Assembly (NCBI GenBank): GCA_030638665.1
Contig: DAOWEF010000077.1
Coordinates: 1 to 13,524 of the forward strand
From: Dehalococcoidia bacterium
GTDB taxonomy: Bacteria; Chloroflexota; Dehalococcoidia; E44-bin15
Reading direction: 5' to 3'
Length of the DNA: 13,524 nt
Both the position numbers and the translations under genes were made by a program. Below are positions 1 to 6,558 of the stretch, one piece after another; the stretch's first letter is position 1, and the number at the start of each line of letters is the position of its first letter. The notes beneath the pieces were generated by a model. That model was not told the DNA's origin, made no database searches, and was given only the letters and a program-made list of their open reading frames with translations.

Positions 1-699
1 CGTTTTTACATGGCGCAACCTGAGCCCGGTGACCCGCTCATTGCCCAGGATCTCCTCGACCACCGTGTCCCAGAGGAACGACATTTTTTTATTGGCGAAG
101 GCTCTCTCCTGGAGGAGCCTTGAGGCGCGAAGCTGATCGCGGCGGTGAATCAGGATCACCTCGGAGGCAAATCTGGTGAGCAGGATCCCCTCCTCTACCG
201 CTGAGTCCCCGCCACCGATCACGGCCACCACCCGATCCTTAAATAAGGGGCCATCGCAGGTGGCACAATAGGATACCCCTTTGCCGGTGAGCCGTTCCTC
301 CCCGGGCACGCCAAGCCGGTTGAACTCGGCGCCGGTGGCAATGATCAGCGCCTTTGCCTTGTAGTCGCCCTCGGTGGTTTTTATCGCTATTTCGCTCTCC
401 CCCGTCCCGCTCCCTCGCCCCTTTTCGCGCTCCCCCGTCTCGATCCCGCGAGCCTCGGTAGAGACGGTCTCCAGGCCATATTCTATGGCCTGCCGGTGCA
501 TGAGCTCGCCAAGCTCGAGCCCCGAGATGCCATCGGGGAAGCCGGGGTAGTTCTCCACGTGCGCGGCATTGGTGATCTGACCGCCAAAGATGCCCTTTTC
601 AATTAGCAGGGTGCGTAGCCTGGCCCTGGATGCATAGAGCCCTGCGCTCAAGCCCGCCGGCCCGCCCCCGATAATGATCACCTCATAGGTGTTACCCAT
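1..699 (-). CDS. trxB: Thioredoxin reductase, 3' end outside window
   Basis: This FAD enzyme uses NADPH to reduce thioredoxin in the cytoplasm. My translation from the ATG at 699 stays open to base 1, giving 233 residues; roughly the last 70-80 residues are missing. The FAD-binding GGGPAG is at residues 11-16. The redox motif CATC is at 145-148, about bases 256-267. The NADPH-domain GGGDSA is at 162-167, followed by HRRDQLRAS at 185-193, whose arginines suit the 2'-phosphate of NADPH. The start is 21 bases after the trxA stop and has GAGG about 8 bases upstream. It is therefore co-transcribed with its substrate gene trxA. Compared with E. coli TrxB, a polar Gly/Glu/Arg-rich loop of a dozen or so extra residues sits around 86-103, before the ALIIATG strand. 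NADPH rather than ferredoxin dependence is inferred from motifs. Confidence 0.95.
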   Translation of the reverse strand, partial: MGNTYEVIIIGGGPAGLSAGLYASRARLRTLLIEKGIFGGQITNAAHVENYPGFPDGISGLELGELMHRQAIEYGLETVSTEARGIETGEREKGRGSGTGESEIAIKTTEGDYKAKALIIATGAEFNRLGVPGEERLTGKGVSYCATCDGPLFKDRVVAVIGGGDSAVEEGILLTRFASEVILIHRRDQLRASRLLQERAFANKKMSFLWDTVVEEILGNERVTGLRLRHVKT

Positions 700-720
700 A
701 GCCAGCCTCGCAGTGTGCCG

Positions 721-1053
721 CTAGTTGGTGCTGAGGATTTCGTCTAAAGCCTTCTTGAGCTCGGCTTTAGGTCTGAAGCCAACGATCTGGCTCATCGGCT
801 TGCCATCTTTAAACAGAATCATGGTGGGGATCGAGGAAATGCCATACTTGGTGGCATTCTGGGGGGCCTCATCGACATTTAGTCTGACAATGCCTAACCT
901 CCCCTTATACTCCTCTGCCAGGTCATCCAGTATCGGGGCCACCGCTTTGCATGGGGCGCACCAGGGGGCCCAAAAATCCACCATCATCGGCGTTTCCGCC
1001 TGAAGCACCGTTTGGTCAAAGGTGTTGTCGTCAATATCCACTGGTTTTTCCAT
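721..1053 (-). CDS. trxA: Thioredoxin
   Basis: A complete 110-residue thioredoxin, the normal family length. It is a cytoplasmic dithiol reductant, recycled by the TrxB encoded just downstream. The active site is WCAPCK with Cys32 and Cys35, preceded by VDFWAP. The cis-proline is Pro76 in SIPTM, and the C-terminal GFRPKAEL helix is present. Most thioredoxins have Gly between the first Cys and Pro; here it is Ala, which may shift the redox potential slightly (inference). The ATG is preceded by AAAGGGG at good spacing. That ribosome site lies in the 15-base gap after the plsX stop, so the gene belongs to the plsX operon. Confidence 0.96.
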   Translation of the reverse strand: MEKPVDIDDNTFDQTVLQAETPMMVDFWAPWCAPCKAVAPILDDLAEEYKGRLGIVRLNVDEAPQNATKYGISSIPTMILFKDGKPMSQIVGFRPKAELKKALDEILSTN

Positions 1054-1068
1054 AACTACCCCTTTCTG

Positions 1069-2034
1069 TTAGCTAATCCCCTTCTTTATCGCCTCCACCA
1101 CTCCCTGCTCCACCGCCCGTTTCGCCATGAAGACGGCGCTCTTAATTGCCTTGGCCTCGCTGTGCCCGTGGGCGATGATTACATTCCCGTTTACCCCCAG
1201 GAGGGGCACCCCACCGTGCTCGGCGGAATCCAGGGCCTGGATCGCAGTGCGAATGCCACGCTCCACGATCATCCTGAACAAGGGTAATCGTGCGAGCTCC
1301 TGGCGCAGCGACTGGATTACCATCTCCCCGATCCCCTCGCCAGTCTTAAGCACCACATTGCCGGTGAAACCATCGGTGACGATCACGTCAGCGACACTGC
1401 GGGGGATATCATTTCCCTCCACGTTGCCCACGAAATTCAGGCCGGTGTCTTTCAGCAGCTGGTGGGTCTCGCGCACCAGAAGGTTCCCCTTGTTCTCTTC
1501 CACCCCGTTTGAGAGGAGGCCAATTCGCGGGCGTGTCAGTCCGAAAATTCTTTCCATATAAACGCTGCCCATTTGAGCAAATTGAACCAGCTGGCTCGGT
1601 TTGCAATCGGCGTTGGCTCCTAAATCGATCAGGAGCACGGAGTGCCAGGGGAGGACAAAGAGGAAGCCCAGGGCGGGGCGCTCAATCCCCTCGATACGCT
1701 TCAGGGTAAGCGTGGCGGCGGCCATTACCGCCCCACTATTGCCTGCCGAGACAAAGGCGGAGGCATTGCCATTTTTTAGGAGGTTTGTGCCCACTACAAT
1801 GGATGAATCCTGCTTCTCGCGCACCGCCTGAGTGGGGTGATCCTCAAACTCCACCACCTCACTGGCATCAGCAATGGAGATATCAGAGCGATGATCTTTT
1901 AGCTCCGCCGCAATGGCGCTCCGTTTGCCTACCAGCACCACCTCTACCCCCAGCTCACGGGCAGCCGCTACTGCTCCCCGCACCACCTCTCGGGGAGCAT
2001 TTTCCCCTCCCATAGCATCCAACGCGATTCTCAT
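1069..2034 (-). CDS. plsX: Phosphate acyltransferase PlsX
   Basis: PlsX converts acyl-ACP and phosphate to acyl-phosphate, the acyl donor for PlsY in membrane phospholipid synthesis. The protein is 321 residues, close to the family length of about 330. Recognisable family blocks are MRIALDAMGGENAP at the N-terminus, SAGNSGAVMAAA, the LGANADCKP block, NGVEENKG, EGNDIP, DVIVTDGFTGNVVLKT, and PLLGVNGNVIIAHG near the end. The reading frame stays open upstream to 2127, but homology begins at the ATG at 2034. That start follows the stop of the preceding gene with only one base between, so I use it. The usual DAMGGD is DAMGGE here. Translational coupling is likely. The more common neighbours fabH and fabD are not in the window. 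Confidence 0.95.
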   Translation of the reverse strand: MRIALDAMGGENAPREVVRGAVAAARELGVEVVLVGKRSAIAAELKDHRSDISIADASEVVEFEDHPTQAVREKQDSSIVVGTNLLKNGNASAFVSAGNSGAVMAAATLTLKRIEGIERPALGFLFVLPWHSVLLIDLGANADCKPSQLVQFAQMGSVYMERIFGLTRPRIGLLSNGVEENKGNLLVRETHQLLKDTGLNFVGNVEGNDIPRSVADVIVTDGFTGNVVLKTGEGIGEMVIQSLRQELARLPLFRMIVERGIRTAIQALDSAEHGGVPLLGVNGNVIIAHGHSEAKAIKSAVFMAKRAVEQGVVEAIKKGIS

Positions 2035-2035
2035 C

Positions 2036-3010
2036 TTAAGTGCTCTCGCTTTCCCATAGGTCGCATCGTCCACCCCATCGGGCAAGCACCTTGCCCTCCC
2101 CGAAGATCTGGGAAACCTCACACACACTGAGGCAGGCCTTGCATTCGAAGGAGGAGGTGCGAAAATTGGCTTCCGCCATCGTGAACCCTTTGAACTTCGT
2201 CCCGTTGCCCCGAATCGCCATCTCCTCGTGGGTAAGAAGCGCTACCCCAATAGCCCCCAGCACCTCATGGTGGGGGGGCACGATTACCTGGGTACCCAGT
2301 GTTTCCTCGAAAGCCCTCACCATGCCCTGGTTAAAGGCGACACCCCCCTGAAACACGATGGGGGGCCGAATCTCCATCCCTAGGCTGACATTGTTCAGGA
2401 AATTTCGTACCAGGGCCTGGCAAAGGCCGTAGGTAATATCCTCGATGCGGTGTCCCGTTTGCTGCTTGTGGATCATGTCTGACTCGGCGAAGACGGTGCA
2501 CCGCCCGGCGATGCGTACCGACTTTTTACTCTGAAGCGCCTCCTTGCTGAAATCCTCGATCTGCATATTCAGGCGTTGCGCCTGCTGATCGAGGAAGCTT
2601 CCCGTGCCCGCAGCGCAAACCGTGTTCATCCCAAAGTCGGTAACGATGCCTTCTCTAATCATGATCATCTTTGAGTCCTGCCCCCCGATCTCGATAACGG
2701 TCTGCACATCGGGGACGAAGTGAACTGCGGCCACCGCCTGGGCGCTGATCTCGTTCTTGACAATATCGGCGCTCACCATCACCCCCGCCAGGTAGCGTGC
2801 GCTCCCCGTGGTGCCCACGCCTTTAATCTGGGCCTCCGCAGGTAGCCTGGTCGCCAGTTCCTTAAAGCCCTGCTGGATCATGGCGATGGGCCTGCCCTGG
2901 GTGCGCAGATAGAGGGAGGCAACAAGCCGGTCCTCCTCATCGAGCGCCGCAAACTTGGTGGTCACCGAGCCCACATCGATGCCTAAGTACATCCCGTTAT
3001 TTAGCGGCAA
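2036..3010 (-). CDS. BadF/HgdC-type ATPase (2-hydroxyacyl-CoA dehydratase activase family) with C-terminal Cys ribbon
   Basis: This ASKHA-fold ATPase family carries a [4Fe-4S] cluster at a dimer interface and uses ATP to push a low-potential electron into a partner dehydratase or reductase. The 324 residues show the phosphate-1 loop GIDVGSVTTK (10-19), phosphate-2 loop IEIGGQDSK (106-114), the first cluster Cys132 in NTVCAAGTGSFLDQQ, the second cluster Cys171 in AGRCTVFAESD, the adenosine-side QGGVAFNQGM (221-230) and LGAIGVALL (251-259). A C-terminal extension has Cys290-x2-Cys293-x3-Cys297 and then GGRC with Cys316. The start is a TTG at 3010 with AGGAGG six bases upstream, overlapping the preceding gene by 14 bases; an ATG at 2992 lacks a good ribosome site. 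No HgdA/B-type partner gene lies in the window, so the substrate is unknown. Confidence 0.88.
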   Translation of the reverse strand: MPLNNGMYLGIDVGSVTTKFAALDEEDRLVASLYLRTQGRPIAMIQQGFKELATRLPAEAQIKGVGTTGSARYLAGVMVSADIVKNEISAQAVAAVHFVPDVQTVIEIGGQDSKMIMIREGIVTDFGMNTVCAAGTGSFLDQQAQRLNMQIEDFSKEALQSKKSVRIAGRCTVFAESDMIHKQQTGHRIEDITYGLCQALVRNFLNNVSLGMEIRPPIVFQGGVAFNQGMVRAFEETLGTQVIVPPHHEVLGAIGVALLTHEEMAIRGNGTKFKGFTMAEANFRTSSFECKACLSVCEVSQIFGEGKVLARWGGRCDLWESEST

Positions 3011-4163
3011 GAAACTCCTCCTTGATCTTGGCCATTATCCCCGGCTGGCCAACCAGGTCCACCACTGTCATCGCCAGGGCCTTGGCCCCATCGAAGAGCC
3101 CGCGATTTCCCTCCGCCGTAGCAGCGGCCGCGGCGAACTCCGGCGAGTGGATTAAAACATCCAGTGGGGCGATGGCTACCATAGGGTGAATGGTGGGCAC
3201 CAATGCGCTAACATTGCCCGCGTCGCTGGAGCCAAGCGCTGTCTCTAAGAGGGGGCTTAAATTGCGTCCCAGGGTCTCCATATTCTTGGTGAATATCTCT
3301 GCCAGAGCAAAGTTGGTCTTGAGCGGGGCGTAGTATGCCGTCCACTTGTACTCCAGGCGAGCCCCCGTAGCCAGAGATGCTGCCTTAAAACAGTTTAGCA
3401 CTTTCTCCCTCAATTCATCAAGGTAGGTCTTATCCTCCGCGCGCACCAGGAAGCTCCCCGCGGTGTAGGCAGGCACGATATTTGCCGCCTCGCCCCCCTG
3501 GGTGATGATGCCGTGGATACGCGCCTGCTCCCTGATATGCTGCCTGAGAGAATTGATCCCGCTAAAGGCCTGGATCATCGCTTCCAGGGCATTGATCCCT
3601 TCCTGGGGATAGGCGGCGGCGTGGGCCGCTTTGCCCTTAAACTCCACCTCCAGACCGATGCAGGCCAGGGCTTTGATGCTTGACGTGTCCACCACGCTGG
3701 GGTGCACGATCATGGCGGCATCTATATCTTCGAAGGCGCCCCTTTCCGCCATGATCACCTTGCCCCCATAAAGCTCCTCGGCAGGGGTGCCGATAACGAC
3801 CACGCTACCTCCCGCCTCGTCGATGGCACCCCTTAAGGCGACGGCGGCGCCCACCGCAGCGGTAGCGATTATGTTGTGGCCGCAGGCGTGTCCCACCTTG
3901 GGCAGGGCATCGTATTCCGCAAGAAGGGCGATGGTCGGTTTCCCCGAGCCATAGCTCCCGCGAAAAGCGGTGGCCAGCTGGCAAATCCCCTTTTCGACCT
4001 TGAAACCGTTTCTCTCCAGATACTCCGTCAGCCAACCGGATGCCTTTACCTCATGGAAACCGAGCTCGGGGTTTTGGTGAATCCTCAGGCTTAGCTCAAT
4101 AAGCTCCTCCCGGTGAGCATCCACCCCCCCGGTCGCCATAGCTTTCAGCTTCTCTATAGCCAT
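2997..4163 (-). CDS. M20 family amidohydrolase/metallopeptidase
   Basis: A cytoplasmic zinc-dependent amidohydrolase of 388 residues, the full M20D length. The segment LLAEYDALPKVGHACGHN (80-97) is characteristic of the subgroup containing p-aminobenzoyl-glutamate hydrolase and the mammalian dipeptidase PM20D2. Likely metal ligands are Cys94 and His96 in ACGHN, Glu129/Glu130 in TPAEE, His154 in IVHPS, and a C-terminal His in LIHSPEF. Residues about 170-285 form the small lid/dimerisation domain, including GKAAHAAAYPQEGINALEA. No signal peptide is seen. The ATG has AAGGGCG upstream. The gene heads the cluster that continues into the BadF-type ATPase, plsX, trxA and trxB. The substrate (a dipeptide, N-acyl amino acid or folate fragment) cannot be read from sequence. 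Confidence 0.9.
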   Translation of the reverse strand: MAIEKLKAMATGGVDAHREELIELSLRIHQNPELGFHEVKASGWLTEYLERNGFKVEKGICQLATAFRGSYGSGKPTIALLAEYDALPKVGHACGHNIIATAAVGAAVALRGAIDEAGGSVVVIGTPAEELYGGKVIMAERGAFEDIDAAMIVHPSVVDTSSIKALACIGLEVEFKGKAAHAAAYPQEGINALEAMIQAFSGINSLRQHIREQARIHGIITQGGEAANIVPAYTAGSFLVRAEDKTYLDELREKVLNCFKAASLATGARLEYKWTAYYAPLKTNFALAEIFTKNMETLGRNLSPLLETALGSSDAGNVSALVPTIHPMVAIAPLDVLIHSPEFAAAAATAEGNRGLFDGAKALAMTVVDLVGQPGIMAKIKEEFLAAK

Positions 4164-4362
4164 TTTTTCGCCCTTAACCCACGTTCTTTTTGGACCGTCG
4201 CTTTGATATTAGAGATCGGCTTATGGTAACCGAGCGGCCAGAACGAAATACCCTCGGCGATTATTATAAACCGATGAAGCGGACATTTCTAGCGCCCGTG
4301 CTCGACCAGATGAACGGTGATTCTTCAACATTAGTTCACAAATTCTATAAGCGGTGGTCCGG
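4164..4362. other. Gene-free leader region upstream of the M20 gene
   Basis: I see no convincing gene here. A plus-strand frame starting at 4190 stays open through the stretch, but it runs straight into repeat sequence and resembles no family I know. On the minus strand a TATAAT lies at 4263-4268 with no recognisable -35 box. It could drive the M20-plsX-trxAB cluster with a leader of about 90-100 bases, but the support is weak. Confidence 0.3.
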
Positions 4363-4394
4363 GGTTAGGCTGGCCGACGTCGGCCAGCCTAACC
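4363..4394. repeat. 32-bp perfect palindrome, copy 1
   Basis: The half-site GGTTAGGCTGGCCGAC is followed directly by its exact reverse complement, with no loop and the centre between 4378 and 4379. An identical copy lies at 6424-6455. The flanks of the two copies differ beyond a shared GG on the left and G on the right, so the palindrome is a discrete repeat unit. As RNA it would form a very strong hairpin, but there is no T-run after it on either strand, so it is not a standard terminator. Confidence 0.9.
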
Positions 4395-4452
4395 GGCGGC
4401 TCGAGGCCACGCGGCGGATATTGAGTCTCAGTGTTGTTCTGTCAGGAGACGT

Positions 4453-4497
4453 GGGGATTGCCACGTCCCCCGACCAATCGGGGTCCTCGCAATGACA
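4453..4497. repeat. Short palindromic repeat of the ATTGCC...GCAATGAC type, copy 1
   Basis: An outer inverted pair ATTGC (4457-4461) and GCAAT (4489-4493) encloses an inner hairpin CCCCGA-ccaa-TCGGGG (4468-4483). Elements of the form TCATTGCGAGGA...GGCAATCC are scattered intergenically in many bacterial genomes; that comparison is from recall. A second copy at 6254-6321 carries an insertion in its loop. Confidence 0.75.
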
Positions 4498-4539
4498 ATA
4501 TGGGGTGTGTTTTTCTGTCGTTGCCACGAAAATAGAGCC

Positions 4540-4710
4540 CTGATATGGGCCGAAGCGTCGGCCGACCTGTCGGCGTCGGGACAAGCTCAACGCCCGTGTC
4601 ATTCCCGCGCAGGCGGGAATCCAGGCCCATCGGTCTCCGGGTTCCTGCTTCCATGACATAATTGTCATGCTGAACTTGTTTCAGCACCCCCTGTTTTATG
4701 ACGGAACATC
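4540..4710. repeat. Dispersed composite repeat, copy A
   Basis: From 4598 this matches copy B (from 6135) over about 112 bases with seven mismatches. It contains two hairpins: ATTCCCGC-gcag-GCGGGAAT (4601-4620) and TGCTGAA-cttgt-TTCAGCA (4668-4686). Left of these, CTGATATG and GGGACAAGCT are shared with copy B. In copy A they are separated by a 30-base insert (4548-4577) that holds a 23-base module, 4552-4574, also found inverted at 6272-6294. The right end is at about 4710, where copy similarity stops and a protein-coding remnant begins. Confidence 0.85.
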
Positions 4711-4917
4711 ACTACCATCGGGGCGGTATGTGGCGCCCTCTCCGGAGCCTGGTATGGTCTGGAGAAGATACCCTCAAGGTGGCAGCAGCCGCTTGCGGGC
4801 AGGCTGGAGGTCATCGAGCTGGCTACTAAGATTTATGAGCTAGCGCAATCTACATCTTCAAGTCGCGGAGCCTCTGGGAAAAGCGAATCAGGTCATCGCG
4901 CAGAATCATCCCGATAA
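4711..4917 (+). pseudogene. C-terminal remnant of an ADP-ribosylglycohydrolase family gene
   Basis: Plus-strand frame 4711-4917 reads TTIGAVCGALSGAWYGLEKI, then PSRWQQPLAGRLEVIELATK and IYELA. This matches my memory of the C-terminal end of bacterial ADP-ribosylglycohydrolases: the TIGA(I)xGAL(A)GAYYGLE(A)IPxRW segment after the metal-binding GDTDT, then a final helix. That family removes ADP-ribose from modified targets. Everything upstream is gone: repeat copy A ends exactly where homology starts, and an in-frame TGA lies at 4699-4701. The frame runs on past the likely native end and overlaps the 3' end of the oppositely oriented site-2 protease gene, stopping at 4915-4917. It has no start or catalytic domain and must be non-functional. 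Confidence 0.65.
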
Positions 4918-5965
4918 GCCTCCCCTCCTTGACCACAGCAACCAGCTCTAGATTCTCTTCATCCATTCTCTCGAGGATGCTGAGGGCCTCATCAGAGGGC
5001 TGCACCATCTTCAGATTTTCCACGGGGGTCATAGCCTGCCCGGAGGTGGTGAGGTCCCAGTACTCCCGGGACACCTCCTTGACCTCTTGCATGGTAAGTG
5101 CCCCGACTACCCTCTCTCCATCGGTAATCAGGAGGCACTGGCTTGAGGTGGTGAGCAGCGTCCCATTTACCAGTTCTCTGATGGTGAGGTGGCGCGGAAC
5201 GCGGGGAAAATCTCTGGTCATCACATCTTGAGCGGTGAACCCCTTTATGGAGTCGCGCAGCGTGCTCTGGCGGTAGGTCATACGGGCGGCACTGTTGAGG
5301 AAAAACCCGAGGAATATGAACCACAGGCCATCGAGCCGGCCGAGCAGGAGAAGAAGTAGAATGCCACCGAGGATGAATATATATGAAACCCCATAGCCTG
5401 CCATCGTGGCAACTCGTGTTGCTCGCATATAGTTTCCCGTGACCAGCCAGATGATGGAGCGCAGCACCCTGCCGCCATCGAGGGGGAAGCCAGGTATCAT
5501 GTTGAAGATGGCGAGGATACCGTTGATATAGGCAAGCCACCCGGTTAAGGCTGCCACATACTCGCTGCCGCTACTTAACAGGGAAATGCCATAGAATATA
5601 CCGGCGAGCGCTATGCTACACAGTGGCCCGGCGGCAGCCATTCTTAGCTCGCTGGTGGGGTGAGAGGCCTCTTTTCCGATGTGAGCAATGCCACCGAAAA
5701 AGAAAAGGGTGATGCTCTTTGCCGGGATGCCCTCTCTCCTGCCCACCAGGCTATGAGCCAGCTCATGGGCCAGAACCGAGGCGAAGAAGAGAAGGCTGGT
5801 GGCGATGCCCACCATCCAGTAGGAGACCGGAGACCAGTCAGGATAGCCATTGGGGAAGACGGATAGTGAGAGGAGAATAGTGATAAAGATAAATATGAGA
5901 AACCAGCTATAGTCCAGCCGGAAGGGGATGCCAAATATCCTGCCCAGTTGAATCGACTTACCCAT
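4850..5965 (-). CDS. Site-2 protease (M50 family) with C-terminal CBS domains
   Basis: An integral-membrane zinc metalloprotease of 371 residues that would cut within the membrane. The zinc motif HELAH gives His67, Glu68 and His71. The second motif, NMIPGFPLDGGR (155-166), supplies the zinc-ligand Asp163. Hydrophobic segments lie at about 19-38, 48-66, 108-132, 138-158 and 190-225. Residues about 240-371 form a CBS pair: DVMTRDFPRVP, LLITDGERVVGALTMQEV, QAMTPVENLKMV and VVKEGRLIGMILRDDLIRF. CBS pairs usually bind adenine nucleotides, so activity may respond to energy state (inference). The ATG follows GAGTGAG. The gene stands alone between two repeat-rich gaps with its own promoter candidate at 5996-6024. 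Its physiological substrate is unknown. Confidence 0.93.
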   Translation of the reverse strand: MGKSIQLGRIFGIPFRLDYSWFLIFIFITILLSLSVFPNGYPDWSPVSYWMVGIATSLLFFASVLAHELAHSLVGRREGIPAKSITLFFFGGIAHIGKEASHPTSELRMAAAGPLCSIALAGIFYGISLLSSGSEYVAALTGWLAYINGILAIFNMIPGFPLDGGRVLRSIIWLVTGNYMRATRVATMAGYGVSYIFILGGILLLLLLGRLDGLWFIFLGFFLNSAARMTYRQSTLRDSIKGFTAQDVMTRDFPRVPRHLTIRELVNGTLLTTSSQCLLITDGERVVGALTMQEVKEVSREYWDLTTSGQAMTPVENLKMVQPSDEALSILERMDEENLELVAVVKEGRLIGMILRDDLIRFSQRLRDLKM

Positions 5966-5995
5966 ATCTCACTCTAAATCCGTGTGTTTTAGTTC

Positions 5996-6024
5996 ACACT
6001 ACATCAACGGCAAATCAGTGTCAA
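5996..6024 (-). promoter_or_regulatory. Candidate sigma-70-type promoter for the site-2 protease gene
   Basis: On the minus strand a perfect TTGACA (6019-6024) is followed after 17 bases by TAGTGT (5996-6001), a weak -10 box. Transcription would start near 5989, about 24 bases before the ATG at 5965. The consensus -35 box, exact spacing and position support it; the poor -10 box limits confidence. Confidence 0.4.
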
Positions 6025-6103
6025 TTTTCTGTAATCGTCCGGTACATTCGTCAGGGTCTAGAAACGAAGAAAATGAGGAGAAACTCGTCTTTTTCCACCC
6101 ACC

Positions 6104-6246
6104 CTGATATGTTGGGACAAGCTGAAACGCCCATGTCATTCCCGCGCAGGCGGGAATCCAGGCCCATCGGTCTCCGGGTTCCTGCTTCCATGATATAATT
6201 GTCATGCTGAACTTGTTTCAGCATCCCCTGTTTCACGATAGAACAC
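6104..6246. repeat. Dispersed composite repeat, copy B
   Basis: This is the partner of the repeat at 4540-4710, in the same orientation. CTGATATG (6104-6111) is joined to GGGACAAGCT (6114-6123) by only TT, where copy A has a 30-base insert. The two hairpins, ATTCCCGC/GCGGGAAT and TGCTGAA/TTCAGCA, are both conserved. Short open frames across it on the minus strand are products of the repeat, not genes. Confidence 0.85.
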
Positions 6247-6253
6247 CATTAAG

Positions 6254-6321
6254 ATTGCCATGTCCCCCGAGGCCGACAGGTCGGCCGATGCATCCGCCCA
6301 TGTCGGGGTCCTCGCAATGAC
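6254..6321. repeat. Short palindromic repeat of the ATTGCC...GCAATGAC type, copy 2, with loop insertion
   Basis: The element has the same arms as copy 1: GATTGCCA at the left and GTCCTCGCAATGAC at the right, with CCCCGA and TCGGGG as inner stem. The 4-base loop of copy 1 is replaced by about 32 bases. These hold the 23-base module 6272-6294, the reverse complement (two mismatches) of 4552-4574, and a GGCCGA-cagg-TCGGCC hairpin. It looks like one small repeat nested inside another. Confidence 0.75.
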
Positions 6322-6558
6322 GGTTGTGTTACGCGCCGCAGGCAGTCCAATACTTTCCCACCCACCCGCCCTGGTAGGTAGAATTTTGGGGGACACACCT
6401 CTGGACTCCCCTTCATAGTGTGGGGTTAGGCTGGCCGACGTCGGCCAGCCTAACCGCTCATTGCTTATGGCGATTTGAGTAGCCTGGAGCCGATGCTTCA
6501 ACCTACCCATAAACACATACCCTAAGCCTTGAATAGAATTGAAGGTGGAGGCAGGCTT
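6322..6558. other. Remaining gene-free stretch before the agmatinase gene end
   Basis: Apart from the palindrome at 6424-6455 I see no gene, RNA or terminator here. Just after the agmatinase stop there is a loose AAGCCT...AGGCTT pair with a loop of over 20 bases and no T-run, which is too weak to call a terminator. Confidence 0.4.
6424..6455. repeat. 32-bp perfect palindrome, copy 2
   Basis: All 32 bases are identical to the palindrome at 4363-4394, centred between 6439 and 6440. It lies about 100 bases beyond the 3' end of the agmatinase gene. Read through in one frame it gives GWPTSASL on the minus strand, which accounts for the similar short open frames at both sites. Confidence 0.9.

Noticed and set aside
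725..1003. Plus-strand open frames opposite trxA, plsX, the BadF-type gene, thiC and others
   Set aside because: They are antisense shadows of well-supported minus-strand genes with clear conserved motifs.
2035..2127. Longer plsX with 31 extra N-terminal residues (MCVRFPRSSG)
   Set aside because: The extension lies within the 3' end of the preceding gene and is outside PlsX homology, which begins at MRIALDAMGG at 2034.
4363..4394. The 32-bp palindrome as a rho-independent terminator
   Set aside because: No T-run follows it on either strand, and neither copy is close to a gene end in the right position.
4190..4495. 101-codon open frame on the plus strand starting MDRRFDIRD
   Set aside because: It runs through the 32-bp palindrome and the ATTGCC repeat, has no ribosome site I can see, and resembles no known protein. 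Most likely chance coding in a repeat region.
6051..6516. Several short minus-strand open frames similar to ones at 4345-4687 (shared RLGWPTSASLTP and MEAGTRRPMGLDSRLRGND strings)
   Set aside because: The similarity is fully explained by the dispersed DNA repeats at both loci; these are repeat translations, not genes.
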